A DNA stretch of 14,984 nucleotides from CAMAXB01 sp041746615 (lineage in GTDB: Bacteria > Verrucomicrobiota > Verrucomicrobiia > Opitutales > Opitutaceae): contig JBGTGS010000156.1 of assembly GCA_041746615.1 (NCBI GenBank), forward strand, positions 1 to 14,984. The letters are read 5' to 3'. The notes under the pieces were generated by a model, which saw only the letters and a list, made by a program, of their open reading frames with translations, searched no databases and was not told the origin of the DNA. Shown one piece after another: positions 7,044 to 13,592 of the stretch. How positions within the stretch are numbered: position 1 is the first letter of the stretch; each line of letters starts with the position of its first letter. The position numbers and the translations under genes are program-made.

Positions 7044-7475
7044 ATGCGCTTCCTCGGCATCGACTATGGCACTCGCCGCATCGGTCTCGCCTATGGCGAC
7101 GAGCTCGGGATTGCCACGCCCCTGCCGGCCCTGACCGAGGCAGATTCGGCCAGACGCCGTGCCGCTCTCGCCGAGGTTGTCGCCCGGCGCCGGGTCACCG
7201 AACTGGTCCTTGGTTATCCGCTCAATATGGACGGCACTGCGGGTTTCAAGGCGAAGGAAGTGGATGCCTTTGCCGACCAGCTTCGCGCGGAATTTGGCCT
7301 GCCGGTACACCTCGTGGATGAGCGCCTGACCTCACACGCGGCCGAGGCGGGCATGAACCAGAAGCAGCTGAGGGAAATCCGCGCCCAGGGGATCGTGGAT
7401 TCCCGCGCGGCGGCGATCATTTTGCAGGACTACCTCGACCAGCGTTTCCCGGCGCCGCCGGTGATTGAGGAATGA
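7044..7475 (+). CDS. ruvX: Putative pre-16S rRNA nuclease / Holliday resolvase-like YqgF
   Basis: This RNase-H-fold protein has 143 residues, the usual length of the YqgF/RuvX family. Members process the 5' end of 16S rRNA; an older proposal is Holliday-junction resolution. The fold's acidic residues are visible: D7 in GIDYGTRRIG, E93 in VDERLTS, and D119 in IVDSRAAAIILQDYL. The conserved LVLGYPLNMDG block is present. The ATG at 7044 comes one base after the preceding stop (TGA-C-ATG), with no Shine-Dalgarno, so translation probably couples to the guanylyltransferase gene. The functional link between the two is not evident; adjacency may be accidental. A REP-like element follows 52 nt downstream. 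Confidence 0.94.
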   Translation: MRFLGIDYGTRRIGLAYGDELGIATPLPALTEADSARRRAALAEVVARRRVTELVLGYPLNMDGTAGFKAKEVDAFADQLRAEFGLPVHLVDERLTSHAAEAGMNQKQLREIRAQGIVDSRAAAIILQDYLDQRFPAPPVIEE

Positions 7476-7526
7476 CCATGTGTTACGTCGAAACTCATGT
7501 TGAACCTGAAGGCGGCTGTTGCCGGT

Positions 7527-7603
7527 GTAGCCCTGTGCGTGAGCGCAGGGATCGAAGGTTTCGGCTGGGCCCATCCTGTCCCTGCGTTCACGCGCAGGAC
7601 TAC
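7527..7603. repeat. REP-like inverted pair, family B
   Basis: Arms 7527-7550 and 7580-7603 are inverted with 21 of 24 positions matching. The left arm folds alone: CCCTGTGC and GCGCAGGG form an eight-pair stem (one G-T) with a GTGA tetraloop. The sequence is unrelated to the element at 4599, so this is a second repeat family with the same doublet design. It lies in the 166-bp gap between the co-directional ruvX and truA. It could attenuate read-through or simply be a mobile REP doublet. Confidence 0.75.
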
Positions 7604-7641
7604 GGTCAGGGACCTCGGATGCCTTGGAATGAGTCACGCCC

Positions 7642-8397
7642 ATGAAGGCGGTTCCCTCCCTTCGCTGGAAGGTGGTTTGTGCCTATGATGGCACGGCTTT
7701 TGCCGGCTGGCAGAGTCAGCCGAGAGGCAATTCCATCCAGGATGTGATCGAGGCGAGAATCGCCGTGATGGTGGGCGGGCTGGTGCGCATCCATGGCAGC
7801 GGGCGCACGGACGCGGGCGTCCACGCATTGGGGCAGGTATTTCATTTCGATGCGCCCTGGCGGCATGGGGCGGACAAACTGCTCGCGGCGTTGCGGGTGG
7901 GCCTGCCGCCCGCCATCCAGATCAAATCGGTGCGTCCGGTGCCGTCTGAATTTCATGCGCGCTTTTCGGCGACAGGGAAGATCTACGAGTATCACCTCCA
8001 TTTGGGTGACGCTGATCCGTTCACGCGACCTTATGCCTGGGCGTTGCTGCGGCCGACCCCGCCCGACCTCAAGGTGATGGAGATGGCCGCGGCCGTATTG
8101 CGCGGAAGCCACGACTTCGCCGCCTTTGCAGCCTTCAATGGCTCCGAGCAGGAGGACACCGTGCGCGATCTGCGTCGCTTGGAGATCATCAAGCGAGGCC
8201 GGCGCGTTAAACTCGTCTTCGAGGCCGACGGTTTCCTCTATAAAATGGTCCGCAGCCTTACCGGGGCATTGGTGACAGCGGGGGAAGGGAAGCTGGCCCC
8301 CGCCAGGATCAAGACACTGCTCAAGTCCGGCGTCCGCACCGCCGAAATCCAGACCGCTCCTCCACAAGGCTTGTTTCTGGTGCGGGTGCTGTATTGA
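7642..8397 (+). CDS. truA: tRNA pseudouridine(38-40) synthase TruA
   Basis: TruA isomerises uridines 38, 39 and 40 in the anticodon stem-loop of many tRNAs. The 251-residue length fits the family. YDGTAFAGWQSQP (15-27) is the N-terminal signature. SGRTDAGVHALGQVFHFD (53-70) contains the catalytic D57. The C-terminal half keeps YEYHL, GSHDFAAFAA and FLYKMVRSLTGALVTAGEGK, all expected. The ATG at 7642 fits; a poor GGAATGAG lies about 8 nt upstream. It stands alone after a repeat-containing gap and before a long non-coding leader, so it is probably a single-gene unit or the end of the ruvX transcript. Confidence 0.96.
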   Translation: MKAVPSLRWKVVCAYDGTAFAGWQSQPRGNSIQDVIEARIAVMVGGLVRIHGSGRTDAGVHALGQVFHFDAPWRHGADKLLAALRVGLPPAIQIKSVRPVPSEFHARFSATGKIYEYHLHLGDADPFTRPYAWALLRPTPPDLKVMEMAAAVLRGSHDFAAFAAFNGSEQEDTVRDLRRLEIIKRGRRVKLVFEADGFLYKMVRSLTGALVTAGEGKLAPARIKTLLKSGVRTAEIQTAPPQGLFLVRVLY

Positions 8398-8423
8398 CCC
8401 CTGCTAGGGGGACTCCGATCCAG

Positions 8424-8453
8424 GGGACCATACGGAAATTGCGTGCCTATAAT
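8424..8453 (+). promoter_or_regulatory. Candidate promoter with TATAAT -10 box
   Basis: TATAAT at 8448-8453 is a perfect -10 hexamer. Upstream, GGGACC (8424-8429) at 18-nt spacing matches the -35 consensus at three positions. If used, transcripts would carry an untranslated leader of about 470 nt before the receptor ATG. One perfect hexamer in a window this size can occur by chance. Confidence 0.3.
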
Positions 8454-8575
8454 CAAGAGTTGAGACCTGCCGTCTTTAGTTTGGCCCCTCACGGAAACAC
8501 GCGGACGGAATGCGAAGCGAGGTGGTTTACGTGCTCAAGTCACGCGGTGGTCCATCGGCGGGTGTAGTCATCGGG

Positions 8576-8593
8576 TGATCGACCATTCGATCA
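8576..8593. promoter_or_regulatory. Possible operator dyad TGATCG-N6-CGATCA
   Basis: The half-sites TGATCG (8576-8581) and CGATCA (8588-8593) form a perfect 6+6 palindrome with a 6-nt spacer. The spacing suits a dimeric helix-turn-helix repressor or activator. I know no regulator with this exact site, and there is no regulator gene beside the receptor. Confidence 0.25.
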
Positions 8594-8877
8594 AAGCGTG
8601 GACGGCATGAGGGTGGAGTATTTCTTTCATCACTGAGCATTGTGGAAAGCAAAAGCACATGCCTTTGGCAGTACAGCCATTGTTTTCGAGTGGGCCATTG
8701 ACTAGACTATCACCACTTGCCCCACCACCTGCCAAAGCCGCAAGGCTGCTGGGTATTTCAGAGCATACCGTAGTTCTGTTGTCCCAGTGTCATGTGTGCG
8801 GGGCGGTCATACAAACCCGCCGTTTTCGCCTCATTTCCGGCGAATGCGTTTAGAACGTCGTTGGAGAATCGCCCCTC

Positions 8878-8901
8878 GATTCGAGCCCCAGGCTGCGAAT
8901 C
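8878..8901 (+). promoter_or_regulatory. Leader hairpin 30 nt before receptor start
   Basis: GATTCG (8878-8883) pairs with CGAATC (8896-8901). Inside, AGCC (8884-8887) pairs with GGCT (8891-8894), leaving a CCA loop and one bulged G. This ten-pair stem is followed by an unpaired A/C-rich tract up to the ATG at 8932. It may keep the ribosome entry tract open or act as a stability element; that is inference. Confidence 0.4.
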
Positions 8902-8931
8902 AAACCAAACAAACCCAAACCCGAACTACTT

Positions 8932-11900
8932 ATGAAAATCCCTGATAAAATTGAGCGAATCTTATCGCTCGCATTGGCTTCCGCGGCTGTCTGCGGATTT
9001 GCCTATGCCCAGGATGCAAATGAAGAAGTCATCCAGTTGTCACCCTTTGAGGTCGATGCCACCCAGGACACCGGATACGTCGCGACGTCCACTCTTGCGG
9101 GTTCGCGTCTTAACATGGAGCTTAGGGATGTTGCCGCTTCGGTAACCGTTCTGACCCTCGATTTCCTCGATGACCTTGGCGCCACCGACATCGAAAACGC
9201 GATGGCGTACATCGCCGGCGTCGAAACTCCGCTCAACACTGATACCTCAGAGCGCGCCAGCGGTGGATATCTTTCAGACGGCCTGAATACCCAGCCCGGC
9301 AGCAACCGCGTTCGCGGACTTTCCCAGGCTGATGTCACGCAAGACTTTTTCCAGGTTGGAAACGGCAATCTGGACAGTTACAACATCGAGCGCATCACGC
9401 TGGTGCGCGGTCCGAACTCCATTCTATTCGGACTTGGCAGCCCTGCAGGCATTATCGATTACACGACCAAGAAGGCGACCTTGGGCAGGGACATAAGCGA
9501 GGTGAGCATGAGGGTCGACAGTTTCGGAAGCGTTCGCGGTACATTCGACTTCAATCGTGCGATAAATGATAAGTTTGCGGCCCGATTTATGGGAATGCAT
9601 GAGAACACTAAGAGCCAATTCGGCAGCTCGTACGACAAGGACTCGCGTATCTCCGGATCTCTTTTGTACAGTCCATTCAGGAACACTACCGTGCGCTTTG
9701 GTTTTGAAGTCACCGAGAACAATGCGCGTCGTCCGGGTTACGCGCTTCCGGTGGACAATATAACGGGGTGGATTCAGAATGGCCGCCCGACCTGGGATCC
9801 GCTGGCCAACAAGGGTCTTTCTACAAACCAAGTTTATCCGAACGAAGGACCGGTGAACAACCGGGGGATTGTGGATTTCTTCAGCTTTTCCACCAATATT
9901 CAGATCTTTGACGATCCGAATCAGCGCATTCCAACCCTGACCACCAAGACCGGAGCAGGCTTTCGCACGATTACCAATGGGATGTTCCCGGAGGTTAATG
10001 TAGTACAAGCTGGCACACAACTCAGGCTCACCCGCAGTCGCAATGCCCTCGACGGCACGGACAACTTCATCAATCCAAGCGTCATGGATGAAAGGATGTT
10101 TCCGATATACGACGTCGATATGGCTTCCCTTCCCGGCAACAGCCAGTACCGGACAGACCAGAAGTACAATCTCGCTCTCACACAAAGGTTGACGGATAAC
10201 CTCCATATCGAGGTTGCGGGATACAAGGATAGCATGAGGAACGATAATATCAACCGATTCACCGGGCCGGATCGTTGGATATCGATTGATGTGAACACGA
10301 CGCTGCTCGATGGAAGCGCGAATCCCAATTACCTCCGTCCTTATATCTCAGGTCGCGGTTACGCCAATGAGAATGAGAGTGAAACTGAGATATACCGCGG
10401 GACGCTGGCCTACGAACTGGATTTTGCCCGAAAGACAGATCGTTTCGGCTTCCTGGGTAAACATATTTTTTCCGGAGTTTGGTCGGACCGGACCCTGACC
10501 AGTTACAGCGCTGCGTACAATCCGTCTGCCGCGATCACTGACGACCAGGACACCTTCGGCCTGAACAAAACGATCTATGGCCACTGGTTCTATGAGGTGC
10601 GGTACGTTGGAGACCCCTTCACACCGGACATGGCCTATCCGAACTACACGGGTGGCTTCCCGACCGTTGCCACCTCTCCGGGCACCATTTTCACGGCACA
10701 ACGCCCGATCAACGGAGCAACTCCGGCGGACCCCTTGAGCTGGGGTGTATCGCAGCCTATTCATACCGGCAAGATCTACAACTCTGGCTCTTGGTCTGAG
10801 CACACCGTGGAAGGCAAGGGACTCACTTGGCAGGGCTTCTTTTGGAACGGCCGGATTGCTGCTGTCATGGGCTGGAGAGAGGATCGCGTTGGCTCGGACG
10901 GTAACAATGCTCCGATCCATCCGACCACCTCTGAGATTCTTGTCGCGAATCGTCACATATGGGGACCTTCGACGGAGCCGGATCCTGATGAGGTGGGTTC
11001 CACCAGCACCCGAGGCATTGTTTTCCACGCCTTCCCTTGGCTCTCGCTCCACTACAACGAGTCTGATAATTTCCAAGTCTCGGCGAAAAGGGTGTATGCC
11101 ACGCTGGAGGATATCCCGACCTCTTCAGGTGAAGGGAGTGACTACGGAGTTTCTCTCCGAACCAATGACGGCAAGCTCGAAGTCAAGCTCAACTACTTCG
11201 AGACGTCCCAGAAAAATGTCAGCGGCCGCGGCACGCTTGCCAGCACGGCTCGTTTTGGAGTGAACACCTACGAACGCTACACGTGGGCGACCCTCCGCAA
11301 CTTCACCAACAATACCGTCAATGCGGGTACATTCGAGAATGGCGGGACGTATGCCTTCCGTGGCCAACAGCTGGACGAAGCCGCATTCCGTGAGACCTTC
11401 GGTCATCGTTGGTACGATCCGAATTCGCCAGATAAATTGGGTCCGATCACTACGGAACGGTATTTCGCTCCCTTCAACTCAGACGACACCGTGGATATCG
11501 ATGCAAGTGGCTACGAGCTCGAGGTGACCTACAACCCAACCCCCAATTGGAGAATCGCGTTCAATGCCACGAAGAGCAACACGATTCAGGACAACATCGG
11601 ACCGGGAACAGCAGCCTACGTGGAAGCCCGCATCCCACACTGGTCCGTGACCTGGGGTGATCTTGTTACGGATGGGGAAGGAAACATCATCAGTGCATCA
11701 AACGGCATTCGCTTCCAGGATAACCCGAATCAGCAACTCATGTATAACTTGTTTATCCAGGATATCGTGGCGGCGGCCAACACCAACAAACTCGCCGAAG
11801 GGCGTCGCAATGTAGGGCAGGCTGAATACGCTGCGAACTTGATCACCAACTACAGATTCTCGAGCGGCAGGCTGCGCGGGTTTTCCATAGGTGGGAATGT

Positions 11901-12195
11901 CCGCTGGCGCGAAGGTTCCGCCATCGGTTACCCGATCCTCGACACGGACGTGGGGCCTGTCTCTGATCTGACAAATCCATACCTGACCGATCCCACGCTC
12001 AACCTGGGCCTCAATGCTTCCTATACCCGCAGGATCTTTAACGACAAGGTCAACTGGGTTTGCCGTCTCCATATCATCAATCTTGTCGGTGACGACCGAC
12101 TGATGCTCAGCGCGATAAACCCCGATGGTTCACCCGCTGCGTACCGCGTGGGTCGCGAGAGGTATCTTCAGCTCACGAATACCTTCCGCTTCTAG
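8932..12195 (+). CDS. TonB-dependent outer-membrane receptor
   Basis: This is a large outer-membrane transporter of 1087 residues, energised through TonB/ExbB/ExbD. Residues 1-26 form a signal peptide with a hydrophobic core and an AYA|Q cleavage site. The mature start carries IQLSPFEVDATQDTGYVATS, a block I associate with Verrucomicrobiota/Opitutaceae receptors. The plug domain follows (about 55-180), with ELRDVAASVTVLT, NRVRGL and the region ending ERITLVRGPNSILFGLGSPAG. The rest is a 22-strand-type barrel rich in aromatic and Asn/Gly motifs, ending RYLQLTNTFRF with the terminal aromatic typical of barrel-assembly signals. There is no carboxypeptidase-like N-terminal domain, no SusD partner and no neighbouring catabolic gene, so the substrate is unknown. 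Base composition is visibly lower in GC than the flanking genes. No Shine-Dalgarno. Confidence 0.95.
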   Translation: MKIPDKIERILSLALASAAVCGFAYAQDANEEVIQLSPFEVDATQDTGYVATSTLAGSRLNMELRDVAASVTVLTLDFLDDLGATDIENAMAYIAGVETPLNTDTSERASGGYLSDGLNTQPGSNRVRGLSQADVTQDFFQVGNGNLDSYNIERITLVRGPNSILFGLGSPAGIIDYTTKKATLGRDISEVSMRVDSFGSVRGTFDFNRAINDKFAARFMGMHENTKSQFGSSYDKDSRISGSLLYSPFRNTTVRFGFEVTENNARRPGYALPVDNITGWIQNGRPTWDPLANKGLSTNQVYPNEGPVNNRGIVDFFSFSTNIQIFDDPNQRIPTLTTKTGAGFRTITNGMFPEVNVVQAGTQLRLTRSRNALDGTDNFINPSVMDERMFPIYDVDMASLPGNSQYRTDQKYNLALTQRLTDNLHIEVAGYKDSMRNDNINRFTGPDRWISIDVNTTLLDGSANPNYLRPYISGRGYANENESETEIYRGTLAYELDFARKTDRFGFLGKHIFSGVWSDRTLTSYSAAYNPSAAITDDQDTFGLNKTIYGHWFYEVRYVGDPFTPDMAYPNYTGGFPTVATSPGTIFTAQRPINGATPADPLSWGVSQPIHTGKIYNSGSWSEHTVEGKGLTWQGFFWNGRIAAVMGWREDRVGSDGNNAPIHPTTSEILVANRHIWGPSTEPDPDEVGSTSTRGIVFHAFPWLSLHYNESDNFQVSAKRVYATLEDIPTSSGEGSDYGVSLRTNDGKLEVKLNYFETSQKNVSGRGTLASTARFGVNTYERYTWATLRNFTNNTVNAGTFENGGTYAFRGQQLDEAAFRETFGHRWYDPNSPDKLGPITTERYFAPFNSDDTVDIDASGYELEVTYNPTPNWRIAFNATKSNTIQDNIGPGTAAYVEARIPHWSVTWGDLVTDGEGNIISASNGIRFQDNPNQQLMYNLFIQDIVAAANTNKLAEGRRNVGQAEYAANLITNYRFSSGRLRGFSIGGNVRWREGSAIGYPILDTDVGPVSDLTNPYLTDPTLNLGLNASYTRRIFNDKVNWVCRLHIINLVGDDRLMLSAINPDGSPAAYRVGRERYLQLTNTFRF

Positions 12196-12233
12196 TCTAT
12201 CCAGTACATCCCCTCGCATTGGGGGGCAAACTT

Positions 12234-12273
12234 CGGCCTTGTCGCTTGATTGCGGCAAGGCCGTCGCGTTTTG
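12234..12273 (+). terminator. Rho-independent-type terminator after the receptor
   Basis: CGGCCTTGTCGC (12234-12245) and GCGGCAAGGCCG (12252-12263) make a 12-pair stem with one G-T wobble and a TTGATT loop. TCGCGTTTT follows. The strong stem and its placement 38 nt after the receptor stop fit a terminator, though the T-run is short and slightly displaced. Confidence 0.65.
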
Positions 12274-12278
12274 CCAAG

Positions 12279-12305
12279 TGCGGGGCCCCGCATCCCTTTT
12301 ATTTC
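12279..12305 (+). terminator. Second hairpin, perfect palindrome plus T-rich tail
   Basis: TGCGGGGCCCCGCA (12279-12292) is a perfect 14-bp palindrome. It is followed by TCCCTTTTATTT. As RNA it would fold with a tight loop of about four bases. In tandem with the stem at 12234 it may back up termination between the receptor and the convergent transglutaminase gene. Confidence 0.4.
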
Positions 12306-12442
12306 CCTGTTCGTGGTCTTCGGCCTGAATCCAATTCCTCCCATCGTACTTCATCCGGGTGGGTTTCGGCGCGGCGCTTAGCAGCTGTCATTTCACTCCG
12401 CACTGCGATCCGAGGGCATGGGTGGCCCTGGTTCGGACCATG

Positions 12443-13324
12443 CTATGGCTGCAGCCGCTGCATGACCACCGCGACCATGAGAGCTTCGGTGTGGGTTCCC
12501 TTGAAGACTCCGTAGGTGGGTGTGCTGTCGCGATAATCGCGACCCACCGCCACCTTCACATGGCGCTCGCCCGCGACGCAGTTGTTCGTCGGATCCAGCG
12601 CCCACCAAAAACCGCCGGGGAGACAGACCTCGACCCAGGCATGGCTCTCGCTCGCGCCAATCAACCGGGGCGCGCGCTGGGCCACGCTGGCCTTGCGCTG
12701 GGTTTCCGTCTCGATGTAGCCGGTCACATACCGTGCGGGGATTTCCACCGACCGGAGAATCGCAATCATCACCTGCGCAAAATCCTGGCACACCCCGGCC
12801 CGTTGTTTCAACGCCGTGGCCACGGGTGTGCTGACGGCGGTGGCGCCGGGCTCGTAGCGGAAGTTTTCCTTGATCCAGGCATTGAGGTGCAGGAGCGCCT
12901 CGCCCAAGGGGGCTCCCGGCTTGAAAAAACGGTTGGCCAGCGTGTTGGTTTCGGCGGTGAGCGGAATGGCGGGGGAGGGGACGACAAACTCGAACAGCTT
13001 GAGCCGTTCGCTGCGAACGATCTGGCGGGCCTCCGAGACGCTGACTTCCAACGCGGCCGGCATCGGGTCGACGGGATGGGTGTTCACCTCGGAGATGCTT
13101 TCCAGCAGCAGGGCCTCATGCCGTTGCGCGATGGAGAAGGTCTCCACAGCATTGCCGAAATAATCGGTGTAGGTGTGCAGGTTGCAGACCGGCTTGGTGA
13201 GCAGCCGGTGGGAGATCAGATCCTGTCGTTCGTCATGGGTAGGGGTGAGCCGGGCCTCCATGAAGGATTCAGATGCGGTGCCGGCGTAACGGTAGCGGGT
13301 GCGGTGGGTGATGCGGAAGAGCAT
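12443..13324 (-). CDS. Transglutaminase-like cysteine protease-fold protein
   Basis: This protein of 293 residues has the bacterial transglutaminase-like N-terminal domain (MLFRITHRTRYRYAG, about 1-85) and a transglutaminase/papain-fold core. The catalytic triad is readable: C179 in QRAGVCQDFA, H228 in ESHAWVEV, and D244 in ALDPTNN. RYVTGYI and GGFWWALDPTN are further family hallmarks. The frame is open upstream to 13441, but LFRITHRTRYRY is the conserved N terminus, so I start at the ATG at 13324. There is no Shine-Dalgarno. No signal peptide is visible, so the protein is probably cytoplasmic. Related genes often sit beside alpha-E and circularly permuted ATP-grasp genes; neither is present here. 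Substrate and true activity (peptidase or transamidase) are unknown. It is divergent from the riboflavin gene. Confidence 0.92.
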   Translation of the reverse strand: MLFRITHRTRYRYAGTASESFMEARLTPTHDERQDLISHRLLTKPVCNLHTYTDYFGNAVETFSIAQRHEALLLESISEVNTHPVDPMPAALEVSVSEARQIVRSERLKLFEFVVPSPAIPLTAETNTLANRFFKPGAPLGEALLHLNAWIKENFRYEPGATAVSTPVATALKQRAGVCQDFAQVMIAILRSVEIPARYVTGYIETETQRKASVAQRAPRLIGASESHAWVEVCLPGGFWWALDPTNNCVAGERHVKVAVGRDYRDSTPTYGVFKGTHTEALMVAVVMQRLQP

Positions 13325-13447
13325 GGGCTCGGAAGGGGAGAGAAAGGCAGCCGCGACGCCCTTGGCAATGGCGGATGAGCCCCGTGGGCACGATAAGGCC
13401 CGTAACCCCTTCGGCTGGTGGGGTCTGAATTTGCCGCTCATCCGTGA

Positions 13448-13509
13448 AATCGTTCTTGTTCTTCGTTATCCTTCGCGTTTTCGGTCCGGGTTGAGAACGA
13501 GGAACGATT
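13448..13509. repeat. Imperfect inverted repeat upstream of ribB
   Basis: AATCGTTC (13448-13455) and GAACGATT (13502-13509) are a perfect 8-bp inverted pair. The pairing continues inward imperfectly (CTTGTTCT against AGAACGAGG, one wobble and one bulge). The left arm is a loose GTTCTT-type simple repeat. It sits about 84 nt before the ribB start. It does not have the conserved boxes of an FMN riboswitch. It may be a spacer repeat or a leader stem. Confidence 0.4.
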
Positions 13510-13592
13510 ATGAGAAAGTGAATAATTCAGGACACCACCCCTCCCGTCGGCGCGTTGACACGCACCTGCCGGGCGGTGAGCCTGCCGCGGTC

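Larger units (their letters stand above)
8398..8931 (+). promoter_or_regulatory. 534-bp non-coding leader of the TonB-dependent receptor
   Basis: No credible gene lies here. CCCCT-GCT-AGGGG just after the truA stop (about 8399-8411) is a small hairpin that might end truA. The region is visibly lower in GC than its left neighbours and carries several inverted repeats: TGATCG/CGATCA (8576/8588), CTTTGGCAG/CTGCCAAAG (8663/8729), GGTAT/ATACC (8752/8765), GGCGG/CCGCC followed by GTTTT (8802-8825), and a hairpin at 8878-8901. The last 30 bases before the ATG are A/C-rich and have no Shine-Dalgarno. Whether this is a long 5' untranslated region or an upstream operator field depends on where transcription starts. 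I recognise no known riboswitch. Confidence 0.5.

Noticed and set aside
8659..8853. 64-codon plus-strand frame with a helix-turn-helix-like string (AARLLGISEHTV)
   Set aside because: One short motif resembles an excisionase or LuxR helix, but the rest is not coherent, there is no ribosome site, and it overlaps the inverted repeats. A decayed regulator remnant cannot be excluded.
8398..8931. Cobalamin riboswitch before the TonB receptor
   Set aside because: There is no B12 box (GCCACTG-type) in the right context; GCCATTG at 8676 and 8694 is only a short direct repeat.
12359..13378. Long plus-strand open frame (339 codons) opposite the transglutaminase gene
   Set aside because: Its translation shows no family motif and is biased to Gly, Arg and His, as expected for the antisense of a high-GC gene. 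The opposite strand has a clear catalytic triad.
13325..13592. FMN riboswitch upstream of ribB
   Set aside because: The conserved aptamer boxes (AGGGCGGGG-type and the paired GAAATTCC blocks) are absent.
13299..13592. N-terminal extension of the RibB protein
   Set aside because: It would overlap the divergent transglutaminase gene, carries no domain signal, and the DHBP synthase fold begins normally from 13593.
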